Assembly (NCBI GenBank): GCA_041738275.1
Contig: JBGSQD010000169.1
Location: 9,410-73,409, forward strand
Reading direction: 5' to 3'
Source of the DNA: JACPFJ01 sp041738275
Lineage (GTDB): Bacteria; Desulfobacterota; Desulfuromonadia; Geobacterales; Pseudopelobacteraceae
Length of the DNA stretch: 64,000 nucleotides
The notes below the pieces were generated by a model, which was not told the DNA's origin, did no database searches, and saw only the letters and a program-made list of their open reading frames with translations. The translations under genes were made by a program, and so were the position numbers. Below, one piece after another: positions 48,757 to 58,026 of this stretch (its first letter is position 1; each line of letters opens with the position of its first letter).

Positions 48757-50748
48757 ATGGCCTTTTCTCTCGACCGTACCAGAAGCTTTGTCAGGATAGA
48801 CGAACCAAATCTGCTCTCCATTCGCCGATCAACCTCCCCAATTGTACCTGATGTTGATTACAGCCAGGGTCACCTCTTCGACGCATTTATCTGTGCTGTC
48901 CGTGAATACAATCTGTTCCGCGTCTACATCGGCTTGTATGACACCCAGCTCAAATCTAATCTGGTTTTTGTTGCCGACCCAGTCGGATTTGACAATAAAA
49001 AAACCGCTATTCTCCTCAAAGAGGCTGAATCCTTCCTGACAAATATTGGTTTTTGCATGGAACAGGTCAATATGGAGTTCAGTCCTGCGACTCGCGAAGT
49101 GATTATGCGTGATATGAAGGTCATGCGGGAGCCACCCCTGGCTGTTCGACTCGACGCAGCCATGTTTGCAATTGAAGCCCTGACTCTTGAAAAAAAAGAA
49201 TTGCTCCAAAAAGCATCTCGAGCCCATAAAACCTATAAAACTGAAGTTGACAAGCTCAGACAGCAAGTGTTGTCGGCAAATACAGCTAAGATTGAGCCTG
49301 CAGAAAAGCTGGTCTTGCATGAAGAATCCGTTGCTGATTTAATTCTGGAACGGGACACGTTAAAGGCTGAACTTGACAATATCCGCGAGAAAATTGAGGT
49401 GGACAAAAGCGAGCAGTTGCACGCCAATGTAAAAAGCAAGAAGGCTCAACTTGATCAACACTCTTTTGACACGTTACTTAAGGCAGCCAAAGAAGAATCA
49501 AGGGTTTTACTTAAAGAGAGGGATAAAGCCAAACAGGAAGCATACGACGCCAGCCAGGAGATTCTGGTTTTAAATGACCTTGTCCAGGCTGCACAGGAGG
49601 ATGCCAGAGCAGCTAAAGGGGAGGTTGCCTGTTTACTTGAACAGATCAGTAAAACCCAGGATGAAGCTTCTGCGGCACAAACTGAAGTCCAAGCTGCTCG
49701 GCAGGAAACTCAGGTTTTGCAAAATGCGGTCAAGGTCTTGGAAGAACAAGCTCAGGCTGTTAAAATCGCGGCTCAAGCCTTATACAGCGAAGAAACCGGT
49801 TTACTTCAACAAGAGATAGACCGGCTGCAACGTGAACATGATGCGATTATTGCGACGCAATCCAACGAAATAAATGCTCTGCGAGCTGCATTGACAATTG
49901 CAGATGAGAACTTGTCCTTCGAGCGTACCAAGAATGAATCCGCCCTTCAGGAGATGGACGCGCTGGAGAGAAATGCTGCAGTGGAGTTGAAAAAACTGAA
50001 GAAAATGGTCGACTCTCTCAGTGATGATAAGCGCACCCTGGAATCAATGGCGGCAGAATTGAAGGTTAAGGCCAATGGGGAGATCGAACGTCTTCAGCAG
50101 ATCAACCAATCCCAGCGTCGGATCGCAATCAAGAAGGTCAAAGCCTTAAAGGAGGAGATGCGTCAACTCTCCGAAGCCCGTGCCGTTATAGCATCTCCAA
50201 TCGGCGTATCGCTCTCGACCGTAGACAGCAAAACAACTTCAGATTCCCGATATGAAATGGAGCCAGAGCCCCATTTTGCCGGCTCAGCGAGTTTTAACGT
50301 ATCTTTTTCCAACCCCTTCGGAGCCTTTGATAAATTCGAGTATGTCAACTTTGAGCCGGATTCGACATTGGAAGGCATTCCATATACCATACTTGAAGAT
50401 GTGGTCGAAGTGCACCGTTCTTTCAATAAAATACAAGCCGCGCCGTTAGGTAACCAGGTCCAGAGTTGTGATGGTTTTGTTTGTCTCGTTAAGGACCTTA
50501 GTCAAAGCATGATGGTGTATGTGGTGTGGTATATGAAAGAAACTGGTGAAGTACTGGTTTGCCGCCCTGACCACATTCCTGAAGGCGGGGATATCGTCTT
50601 GAATATGGTGCGAGAGGGGATTGCTTATTTTGAAAGGGTTGGTTTCATTATGGATGAATTGATTCTGATGCCGGACCCGGAACAACGGCAGCATCAGATC
50701 GATTCACTATCGTTTTTTCATAAAATCAACATGGAGTGTGCAGCTTAA
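48757..50748 (+). CDS. Large coiled-coil protein with similar terminal domains, function unknown
   Basis: This 663-residue protein has no signal peptide or membrane helix, so it is probably cytosolic. A compact N-terminal domain (about 35-140) and a C-terminal domain (about 560-655) flank a long Lys/Glu/Ala-rich coiled coil (about 145-490). The two end domains share a pattern: FICAVREYNLFRVYIGLY and FVCLVKDLSQSMMVYVVWY, then an acidic helix and FLTNIGFCMEQVN or YFERVGFIMDELI. This suggests internal duplication. I do not recognise a family. It is the only gene behind the GEMM riboswitch. It faces a PilT/DUF4388 operon, so a role in pili, surface contact or motility is possible, but this is inference. 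Confidence 0.8.
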   Translation: MAFSLDRTRSFVRIDEPNLLSIRRSTSPIVPDVDYSQGHLFDAFICAVREYNLFRVYIGLYDTQLKSNLVFVADPVGFDNKKTAILLKEAESFLTNIGFCMEQVNMEFSPATREVIMRDMKVMREPPLAVRLDAAMFAIEALTLEKKELLQKASRAHKTYKTEVDKLRQQVLSANTAKIEPAEKLVLHEESVADLILERDTLKAELDNIREKIEVDKSEQLHANVKSKKAQLDQHSFDTLLKAAKEESRVLLKERDKAKQEAYDASQEILVLNDLVQAAQEDARAAKGEVACLLEQISKTQDEASAAQTEVQAARQETQVLQNAVKVLEEQAQAVKIAAQALYSEETGLLQQEIDRLQREHDAIIATQSNEINALRAALTIADENLSFERTKNESALQEMDALERNAAVELKKLKKMVDSLSDDKRTLESMAAELKVKANGEIERLQQINQSQRRIAIKKVKALKEEMRQLSEARAVIASPIGVSLSTVDSKTTSDSRYEMEPEPHFAGSASFNVSFSNPFGAFDKFEYVNFEPDSTLEGIPYTILEDVVEVHRSFNKIQAAPLGNQVQSCDGFVCLVKDLSQSMMVYVVWYMKETGEVLVCRPDHIPEGGDIVLNMVREGIAYFERVGFIMDELILMPDPEQRQHQIDSLSFFHKINMECAA

Positions 50749-50777
50749 ATGATCAGCGAAGAAATTGAAGTCAACGC

Positions 50778-51734
50778 TTAACTGAGTTGAACTCCCTTGA
50801 TCGTATCCGTCTCTTCATCCTTGGCCTGATGAAGGCAGCGTTCTGCCTTATCAAGAAGTATCTGGGCCGTTATGCCAAGCTTTAACTTGTTTGCGGAAAA
50901 ACTAGCCACCCCAAAACTGGCGGTCACCCTTATCTCGTGCTGATACATCTTTACTACCATCGTTGAAATCCTGATCCGCAATCGTTTGGCAACGATCATC
51001 GCTCCGGCCGCATCTGTTTCCGGCAAAACAGCCAGGAACTTATCTTCATCATACCTCACAAGCCAGTCAACACCCTTGCGCACAGCCTCTGTCAGGCAGT
51101 CGGCACAGGACTTCAGGACCTGATCTCCACTGTAATACCCATGGGTATCGCTAACCTGTTTGAAATTATTTATGCTTACGAGTATCAATGCCAGGGGATG
51201 TTCATAACGATAAGCTCTTTTGATCTCCTGAGCCATGCGATCATCCATGTAGTGCCGGTTGTAAATCCCTGTAACCGGGTCTATGAGGGCAAGGCTTCTG
51301 ATCTCCTCCAGGCTTTTCTGGAGATTGCTCTCCAATTCAAGAATCCGCCGGGCGGTTTTAAGGCGGGTTCTCAATTCGTTCTGGTTTACCGGTTTGACGA
51401 GATATTCATCAGCCCCTGCCTCAAGTCCCGCAATAATGTCATTTTTTGAGTCCAGTGATGTGAGAAGGATGATAAACGTGTAGCGCTCGGTTTCTTCCTT
51501 TCTGATGGCCCGGCACAAGTCCAAACCATCCATCTCCGGCATTATCCAATCGGTCATTACTATCGGGTAATACCCCGAATTGAAGATCTCCAGAGCCTCT
51601 TTGCCGTTTTCTGCAGCAACCACCTCATAACCGGCAGTTGTCAGGTTTGTCTCAAGAATTCTCCTCAACAGTTGATCATCATCGACAATCAGAATCGGAA
51701 AGGAAAAGGATGCACTTGGAAGTGAGTCCGGCAT
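50778..51734 (-). CDS. Response regulator with degenerate GGDEF domain
   Basis: This 318-residue protein has an N-terminal receiver (ILIVDDDQLLRRILE, phospho-Asp in IVMTDWIMPEMDG, Lys in YLVKPVNQNE) and a C-terminal GGDEF-like domain. In the GGDEF domain the signature is replaced by YDEDKF, the metal-binding DxDxFK region by VSINNFK, and the I-site Arg by Lys (KGVD). Catalysis is therefore unlikely; it may bind nucleotide or act as a protein interaction module. The GHxxGD-type Asp is kept (YYSGDQVL). It is the last gene of the DUF4388-pilT operon and is convergent with the riboswitch-controlled gene (29 bp between stops). Confidence 0.85.
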   Translation of the reverse strand: MPDSLPSASFSFPILIVDDDQLLRRILETNLTTAGYEVVAAENGKEALEIFNSGYYPIVMTDWIMPEMDGLDLCRAIRKEETERYTFIILLTSLDSKNDIIAGLEAGADEYLVKPVNQNELRTRLKTARRILELESNLQKSLEEIRSLALIDPVTGIYNRHYMDDRMAQEIKRAYRYEHPLALILVSINNFKQVSDTHGYYSGDQVLKSCADCLTEAVRKGVDWLVRYDEDKFLAVLPETDAAGAMIVAKRLRIRISTMVVKMYQHEIRVTASFGVASFSANKLKLGITAQILLDKAERCLHQAKDEETDTIKGVQLS

Positions 51735-51816
51735 AAAACAGATCCCTCAAGGAGAAGTTAATAGTGCTGCAAAGGCATAACTGCGAAATATTGTACTGTT
51801 GCGAAGTTATGGGCAA

Positions 51817-52887
51817 TTAATTGTCAAACATAAGTTTTCTTTCAAAATCCATGGAATGGGTAATGCGTTTGGCGTCCTCCATATTGATGAGATCTTGCCG
51901 ATACATCTGCAGCAGATGCTGATCCAGAGTCTGCATGTGGTACTGGGAACTTCCATTTTCTATATGCTTTTCGATTTCATCGAGACGCCCATCCCGAATA
52001 CAGGCTTGAATTGTTGTTGTGGCACGCATCACCTCGACAACCGGCAGGATGTTTTCTCCTGATTTATCCTTGATGAGACGCAATGACACGGTTGCGACAA
52101 GGATATCTGCCAATCTTTGCCGAATAATCTCCTGTGCCTCGGGCGGGAAGTGCCCGATAATTCGATTGATAGTGGATACGGCACCCAGGGTATGCAGTGT
52201 AGAAAGAACCAGGTGTCCGGTTTCCGCGGCTTTTATGCAGGCATCGATCGTGTCCTTGTCACGCATTTCCCCCACCATTATGACATCAGGATCCATGCGC
52301 AAAGCTGCCTTGAGGGCGGAATTAAAACTCTCGGTATCGATACCGACCTCTCTCTGGATAATACAGCTTTTTTGAGAGGTGAAGAGGAATTCGATAGGAT
52401 CCTCTATGGTTATGATGTTGTAACCGTTGTTCTCGTTGATGAACCGGAGAATGGAGGCCAGTGTGGTTGATTTCCCGTTGCCGGTAGGGCCGGTGACAAG
52501 GATAAGACCGGTTGGCGCCTTTGCGATCTCTTCCAGAATCGTTGGCAGATTCAACTCCTGAAAGGTGCCGATGTGGGGCGGAATGACCCGCATGACAATG
52601 CCGTAGTTTCCTTTCTGGCGGAATATGCTGACACGGAAACGTCCGCCGCTTGGCAAAGAATATGATGCATCAAGCTCTTTAATATCGTCATTGAGTTTGC
52701 GGTTATTATGCTGCAAAACCTGCGCGGCTATGAATTCAGTGTCCGCGGGTGTCAGGTTTGGCATCTTTGCCCTGATTAGCTGTCCCCGACCTCTGAAAAA
52801 CGGTGGATTGTCCACTTCAAAGTGAAGATCCGATACTCTTTTTTGGAAGGCTATTTCCAAAATCTGGTGAAGAATATTTGCGTCCAT
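51817..52887 (-). CDS. pilT: PilT-like type IV pilus retraction ATPase
   Basis: This 356-residue secretion ATPase has Walker A GPTGNGKS (133-140), the Asp box IEDPIEF (161-167), Walker B ending in VIMVGEMRD and the His box LSTLHT. All are in PilT order. The AIRNLIRE motif needed for retraction in classic PilT is diverged (TIQACIRDGR). It is therefore perhaps a PilT paralogue, of which Geobacter species have several. It is flanked by the DUF4388 gene and the response regulator on the same strand. Confidence 0.85.
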   Translation of the reverse strand: MDANILHQILEIAFQKRVSDLHFEVDNPPFFRGRGQLIRAKMPNLTPADTEFIAAQVLQHNNRKLNDDIKELDASYSLPSGGRFRVSIFRQKGNYGIVMRVIPPHIGTFQELNLPTILEEIAKAPTGLILVTGPTGNGKSTTLASILRFINENNGYNIITIEDPIEFLFTSQKSCIIQREVGIDTESFNSALKAALRMDPDVIMVGEMRDKDTIDACIKAAETGHLVLSTLHTLGAVSTINRIIGHFPPEAQEIIRQRLADILVATVSLRLIKDKSGENILPVVEVMRATTTIQACIRDGRLDEIEKHIENGSSQYHMQTLDQHLLQMYRQDLINMEDAKRITHSMDFERKLMFDN

Positions 52888-52925
52888 AAGCGTAACCCTT
52901 CTTTAAATGTAATAGGTAGATTACT

Positions 52926-54704
52926 TTATTGAGTTTGAACGGGTTTTTCAAACTTTTTTCTATAGAATGCATTGTCCAGTACAAGACTGGCATGACGTGC
53001 CAGGCTATCCAGCAGATCGATCTGCACCGGAGAACCCGCTTTAGGGCCGAAATCACCATATGTGATGGCGATAACCCTGCCAAAGCTTTTTATGGGCAGG
53101 AGAAGTATTTTTGAACTGTGCGGTATGCCGATCTCTTCGAAAAGACAGCTTTTCAAGACATTGTCGTTGGATTGACCATAGAATAAAGTGCCGTTCTCAA
53201 GGACCTCTTTGAAAATTGAAGGCTGCCCAAGAGGTATCTTAAACATCATCGCCGGTGTTGGTCCGGAATTTTTATCAGCCTTCACTCCAATACCTTTTTC
53301 GGCAATAAGCTCCATCTTTCCGACTACAAAGGTTATGGTCCGTTCGAACATTGTTGACGCAAAGTTGAGAAGCAAAGACGCCACTTCCGGAGGTTGTGTG
53401 GACATGTTCAATTCGATGAGACATTCTTTGAATCGGCGTATGGCCTGCTGATGGTCCGGTCCGGATAGATACGTTTTAAGGTAGGATTGAAAAGTTGTCA
53501 GGAACGTTATGGTGTCGTCCACAAAGGTTTCTTTACGATCTTCCTTGCTGGGACGTGGCAGGATGGCTCTCACGCCTGTTTGCAGAGCTTGCAGGGATAA
53601 TTTGTAATCCCATAACGGGATTGCCTGCAGGATGGAGATCTGCGGATACTGTGAAAGCTTATGTTGCACCAGTTCGGAGTTGAGCTTTGCTGAAACGTCA
53701 TCATCCTGTTTTGATGGTGAATCGATTACCAGAATGGGCATGAGATCCCTGGCAAGTGATTGTTCGATAATAAGATCCAGATTCACCTCCTCATCAGTGG
53801 TAAATACAAAAAGATCCTCATGCTTGCAGACCGTTTTCAGGGTATGGGTAATGTAGTTGTCCCGACTGAATAAAATAATTGCCAGGCCGGTACTGTTTGC
53901 TCCTGAATCTTGAGCCTGTCTTGAGAAGGCGGTCAGTACGGAACAAATCCTGTCCTGGTCGACAATTGGGATGCCTTGAAGCTCTTCCCCGATAATCTTG
54001 CGATGCTTTTCGGAAGGATCAATGTCCTTAAGTCCCGAAAATACACTGGGGATGCTTTTTTTCAGGGTGTCGATGGCATCCAGGCCGAGCAGATCAGCTG
54101 TAATTGTCAGATCACTCGTCTCCGTAGTGCTGATTTCTTCTGCGGAACCTTCAGATGACGAGAAAAATACTTCAGATAAGGTGCCGTCGCGCATTTTTTC
54201 ATCATAAATGCGCAGGGCATCCATCAGAATGCTTTGCGCGTTCATAAAAATTTCCTGCTGCAAGGTCTCCGGGAAATAGCGATATTCGTCGGAAATTTCA
54301 TTTTTTGTCACATCAAGAGAAAACGTCCCGGTCGTCCAGGTCAACACCTCGACAATCGTCATCTCGATCAGTTCTTCCAAACCCTTATAGGCATCATCTT
54401 TATTAATGATTCCCTTATCCAGGAGCGTTGCTACCAATGGTTTCCGATTTGGACCGGCACTCTTTTGTTCCAGCAGGGCTGCTTCGAGCTGGTCAGGGGT
54501 GATCGTTTTCATCTCCACCAGGACTTGTCCGATGCGAACGCTGTTGTTCACATGGTTGGCAGAGACAAAGTAGCCGTCATTAAAGACCAGTTGGCTCTCT
54601 CCCTTATGGCTTTTGAGGCATAGGGTACCTGTTTTTCTTGTTGAGTGAAGCAGTTGGATGATATCGACAATCGGCAAGTGTTCTAAATCGCCTGCAAAGG
54701 ACAT
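52926..54704 (-). CDS. DUF4388 (PATAN) protein with pseudo-receiver and GAF-like domains
   Basis: This protein of about 592 residues starts at ATG 54704. The N-terminal DUF4388/PATAN domain (FAGDLEHLPIVDIIQLLHST, RKTGTLCL) is followed by a helical region with LEELIEMTIVEVLTW. A receiver-like segment comes next (GLAIILFSRDNYITHTLK, PILVIDSPSKQ) that lacks the usual acidic cluster. The C-terminus is GAF-like (LIAEKGIGVKADK, SSKILLLPIKSFGRVIAITY). PATAN proteins regulate pili and twitching motility in other bacteria. It leads the operon with pilT. The ligands are unknown. Confidence 0.75.
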   Translation of the reverse strand: MSFAGDLEHLPIVDIIQLLHSTRKTGTLCLKSHKGESQLVFNDGYFVSANHVNNSVRIGQVLVEMKTITPDQLEAALLEQKSAGPNRKPLVATLLDKGIINKDDAYKGLEELIEMTIVEVLTWTTGTFSLDVTKNEISDEYRYFPETLQQEIFMNAQSILMDALRIYDEKMRDGTLSEVFFSSSEGSAEEISTTETSDLTITADLLGLDAIDTLKKSIPSVFSGLKDIDPSEKHRKIIGEELQGIPIVDQDRICSVLTAFSRQAQDSGANSTGLAIILFSRDNYITHTLKTVCKHEDLFVFTTDEEVNLDLIIEQSLARDLMPILVIDSPSKQDDDVSAKLNSELVQHKLSQYPQISILQAIPLWDYKLSLQALQTGVRAILPRPSKEDRKETFVDDTITFLTTFQSYLKTYLSGPDHQQAIRRFKECLIELNMSTQPPEVASLLLNFASTMFERTITFVVGKMELIAEKGIGVKADKNSGPTPAMMFKIPLGQPSIFKEVLENGTLFYGQSNDNVLKSCLFEEIGIPHSSKILLLPIKSFGRVIAITYGDFGPKAGSPVQIDLLDSLARHASLVLDNAFYRKKFEKPVQTQ

Positions 54705-54820
54705 GTGACCTATCCTCTCTGCTCTAAAAATAGTTGTTTGGTCAGTCTGAAACTGCAATCTTCAAATTCGGCAGATGATTACTTCGATAACGTACTTAAG
54801 CCACTTTAGAAAGGTCAAGA

Positions 54821-56200
54821 TTATTCAGCTGAACTTTTCTGATTTTGTTGACCTTCACCGGCCGGTTTCTTCGTTCTCCTGCGACGTTTCTTTACGGGTT
54901 CTCCTGTTTCAGAATTCAATTTTGCAGCAACTGGGGTTTTTGTGGCAGTTACTATTGCCGTTTTTTTGACAGGGGTGCTTTTTCGGGGAGAACTGCTCCC
55001 CCCACGTCCTGCAGGTTTATTGTCTTTATTATACTTGGGCCGAGACACCCGGTTGAAGTCGTTGACAAACAGGTCGTCCTCTGCCCATTCGGTCGGAATT
55101 TTACTTTTGATGTACTCCTCGATTGCCTCCAGGTAAAGTACCCCGTCCTCGTCTGCAAGTGATATGGCCTTACCTTTGGCTCCGGCACGAGCGGTGCGGC
55201 CGATACGATGGACATAGTCCTCACAGTCCTGTGGCAGATCGTAGTTTATGACGTGGGAAACACCATCAATATGCAGACCACGTGAGGCAACATCAGTGGC
55301 AATCAGGATCGGCAGTTTTCCTTCCTTGAAATCCTCCAGAATGCGCAGCCGCTTCTTCTGTTCCACATCCCCGGAGATAACACGACAGGGAAAACCGTTG
55401 GCGTTGAGGCGGTCATGCAGGTATTCACCTTCACGCTTGGTATTGATGAAGATCATGGTACGCGCCATCCCGTCCCGTCGCAGCAGTCCAAGCAACAGGG
55501 GGAACTTCTCTTTTCGTGATGCATGGTATATGACCTGCTCGACATTTTCGGCGGTCATCTTTTCGGGGGTGACGGAGACCTTTTCAGGTCCATTCATGAA
55601 TTCGTAGGCCAGCTCCATTACACGCTGGTTCAGGGTGGCGGAGAACATCAGGTTCTGGCGTTTGTCAAAAGGAGGAAGGCGACGCAGTATGAAACGCAGG
55701 TCGGCAATAAAGCCCATGTCGAACATGCGGTCGGCTTCATCGATCACCAGCATCTCTATTTCTTTCAGGCTGTAGACCTTTTGTTTGAGGTAGTCGATAA
55801 GTCGTCCCGGTGTGCCGATAATCACGTCAGCACCATCGCGAAGCGCATCGCGCTGCTTCATGTAATCGACACCACCGTAGATGGCCTGGATAGTGAGGCC
55901 GCAATGTTTTCCCAAAAGTTGGGCATCCTGTTCGATTTGTACCACCAGTTCGCGGGTAGGTGCCAGTATCAGGGCGCGGGGATGTCCCCCCTTTGCTGAG
56001 GTGTTGCTGATAAGACGGGTAAAGAGTGTTACCAGAAAGGCCGCGGTTTTGCCTGTTCCGGTCTGGGCCTGGCCGGCTACATCTTTACCGGACAATGAGA
56101 TGGGCAGGGTACGCTCCTGAATGGGTGTGCAGTTGTTGAAGCCGGCGTCGGTTATGCCTTGCTGGACAGGTGCCGGAAGGTTGAGTTCGTCAAATCGCAT
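54821..56200 (-). CDS. rhlE: DEAD-box RNA helicase
   Basis: This 459-residue helicase has the DEAD-box motifs in order: Q motif TPIQ, motif I AQTGTGKT, PTRELV, GTPGR, DEAD (VIDEADRMFD), SAT, and motif VI HRIGRTARAG. A Lys/Arg/Pro-rich C-terminal tail (GRGGSSSPRKSTPVKK) binds RNA, as in RhlE. It acts in ribosome assembly or RNA turnover. It is a stand-alone gene divergent from ispB. Confidence 0.9.
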   Translation of the reverse strand: MRFDELNLPAPVQQGITDAGFNNCTPIQERTLPISLSGKDVAGQAQTGTGKTAAFLVTLFTRLISNTSAKGGHPRALILAPTRELVVQIEQDAQLLGKHCGLTIQAIYGGVDYMKQRDALRDGADVIIGTPGRLIDYLKQKVYSLKEIEMLVIDEADRMFDMGFIADLRFILRRLPPFDKRQNLMFSATLNQRVMELAYEFMNGPEKVSVTPEKMTAENVEQVIYHASRKEKFPLLLGLLRRDGMARTMIFINTKREGEYLHDRLNANGFPCRVISGDVEQKKRLRILEDFKEGKLPILIATDVASRGLHIDGVSHVINYDLPQDCEDYVHRIGRTARAGAKGKAISLADEDGVLYLEAIEEYIKSKIPTEWAEDDLFVNDFNRVSRPKYNKDNKPAGRGGSSSPRKSTPVKKTAIVTATKTPVAAKLNSETGEPVKKRRRRTKKPAGEGQQNQKSSAE

Positions 56201-56325
56201 AATAATTTTATCCCCAAAACAATAATCTTAGTGTAAGTATGTTACAAATTAATACCATATACTGCGATGCGCTGTCTGGCAATGGAAACCTTGCGTCAAA
56301 GGGCGTGTCAACATCCAGAAATGCT

Positions 56326-56355
56326 TTGACAAACGGCTTTTCATTCCATTACTAT
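56326..56355 (+). promoter_or_regulatory. Predicted promoter of ispB
   Basis: TTGACA (56326-56331) and TACTAT (56350-56355) are 18 bp apart, about 105 bp before the start codon. The leader then contains a small hairpin TTTCTGCT / AGCAGAAA (56409-56431) and ends in AAAGGAAA, the ribosome binding site. Confidence 0.55.
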
Positions 56356-56460
56356 GACGTAAATTTATCCTAACCCTGATAACAAGGATAAGTGCGTTAA
56401 CGAAATTATTTCTGCTAAAATAAAGCAGAAAAATTTCTAACTTACTAAAGGAAAAACCTG

Positions 56461-57429
56461 ATGCAGTCCGCTCTAAACATCATTGGCGATGACCTGAAAC
56501 GCGTTGAAGAGCAATTCCGCAAAGACCTGGAGTCGGACGTTCCCCTAATCCGTAAAGTTGCAGAGTATGTGCTTTCCAGTGGCGGTAAACGTGTTCGTCC
56601 CGCACTGCTTCTGCTTGCGGCAAGGTTATGTGATTATCAGGGGGATAAAGCTGTTCCTCTGGCAAGTGTCGTAGAATTTATCCATACAGCCACACTGCTT
56701 CATGATGATGTGGTTGACAGTGCCACCCTGCGCCGCGGCATTGCCTCGGCTAATACCCTGTGGGGTAACGAGGCGTCAGTACTCGTTGGCGACTTCCTGT
56801 TTTCCAAATCATTTTCATTGATGGTTGCCGTTGGCAGTCTCGATATACTGCGGGTTTTGTCCGGGGCAACCACAATAATTGCTGAGGGCGAGGTCATGCA
56901 GCTGCTTTGCACCGGCGAACTCGACCTCAGTGAAGAGAGCTATATCGGAGTGGTACGCTCAAAGACGGCCATCCTCATGTCGGCTGCCTGTGAGGCCGGA
57001 GCGATCCTTGGCAAGGTGTCTCCTGAAAAGCAGAGATTACTTGCAGACTTCGGCATGGATCTGGGGATAGCTTTTCAGCTTATGGATGATACGCTTGATT
57101 ACATTGCCACTGAAGAACAATTCGGCAAGAGCATCGGCCACGACCTGGAAGAAGGCAAAATCACCCTGCCGTTGATCCACACACTGCGGCACTGCTCTGA
57201 GGAAGAACGAACGATCATAGCTGCCGTTATCGAAAAGGATGAGATGTCCCTGGATGATTTTCGAGATGTCTCGGGTCTGGTGAAACGCTATGGCGGTATC
57301 GACTATACTGTGGATCTGGCACGTAACTACATTGCCGGATGCACAGCGCATCTTGCCGGTTTTGGCCAAAGCCAGGTCAAGGATGCCTTGCTGGAGTTGT
57401 CCGATTACATAATTACCCGCAATAAATAG
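56461..57429 (+). CDS. ispB: Polyprenyl diphosphate synthase
   Basis: This 322-residue trans-prenyltransferase has GGKRVRPALLLLAA, the first Asp-rich motif LLHDDVVDSATLRRG and the second LMDDTLDY. It makes the side chain of menaquinone (octaprenyl or similar). The length and both motifs are complete. It is followed by an unrelated thiol-redox operon after a 57-bp gap. Confidence 0.9.
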   Translation: MQSALNIIGDDLKRVEEQFRKDLESDVPLIRKVAEYVLSSGGKRVRPALLLLAARLCDYQGDKAVPLASVVEFIHTATLLHDDVVDSATLRRGIASANTLWGNEASVLVGDFLFSKSFSLMVAVGSLDILRVLSGATTIIAEGEVMQLLCTGELDLSEESYIGVVRSKTAILMSAACEAGAILGKVSPEKQRLLADFGMDLGIAFQLMDDTLDYIATEEQFGKSIGHDLEEGKITLPLIHTLRHCSEEERTIIAAVIEKDEMSLDDFRDVSGLVKRYGGIDYTVDLARNYIAGCTAHLAGFGQSQVKDALLELSDYIITRNK

Positions 57430-57486
57430 TCTTCCAGCACCATCCCGCCATAGAAAACGAATATTTGACATATCTGGAGGAAATGC

Positions 57487-58014
57487 ATGAAGAAGTTTCT
57501 GTATCTGTTTGCGGTGATTGCACTGGTGATGATGGTGGCATGCAACCGGAAAGATTCAAGCTCACCAGGCAAGCAGGCCGTGCCTTCCGAAAACAAGCCT
57601 GCTCCTGAGATAGTTGTTACCGGAATGAACGGTTCCCCGTTGAAGCTGTCCGACCTTAAGGGCAAGGTGGTGCTGCTAAATTTCTGGGCCACCTGGTGTC
57701 CGCCATGCCGCGAGGAAATACCCTCGATGATCAAGTTGAACAAGGCCATGGCCGGTAAACCATTTCAGATGGTTGCGGTTTCTATTGATGAAGGCGGCAA
57801 GCCGGCAATCGAGTCCTTTTTCAAGACCGACGGTTTTTCCGAGCTCCCTGTTTATATCGATACTGACAATAAGGCCGCCAATGCATACGGCATCACCGGT
57901 GTTCCGGAAACGTTTATTATCAACAAAAACGGCATTATCGTGAAAAAAGTTATCGGTCCGCTTGGCTGGGATTCTCCTGATGTGGCATCTTTCCTGGAAG
58001 ACCTGCTGAAGTAG
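57487..58014 (+). CDS. TlpA/ResA-type thiol-disulfide lipoprotein
   Basis: This 175-residue protein has a lipoprotein signal (MMVACNRK) and a thioredoxin-like domain with LNFWATWCPPCREEIPS, the catalytic WCPPC, and the cis-Pro region GVPETF. It reduces disulfides in the periplasm, for example in apocytochrome c heme sites. The CcdA gene directly downstream should supply it with reductant. In a cytochrome-rich organism this fits c-type cytochrome maturation. Confidence 0.87.
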   Translation: MKKFLYLFAVIALVMMVACNRKDSSSPGKQAVPSENKPAPEIVVTGMNGSPLKLSDLKGKVVLLNFWATWCPPCREEIPSMIKLNKAMAGKPFQMVAVSIDEGGKPAIESFFKTDGFSELPVYIDTDNKAANAYGITGVPETFIINKNGIIVKKVIGPLGWDSPDVASFLEDLLK

Positions 58015-58026
58015 TGGTAACTCACC

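Noticed and set aside
50778..51734. Possibility that this GGDEF is a Hypr-type cGAMP synthase
   Set aside because: Hypr enzymes carry Ser at a specific substrate-contact Asp; here that Asp (in YYSGDQVL) is kept while the GGDEF signature itself is lost, so activity of either kind is doubtful.
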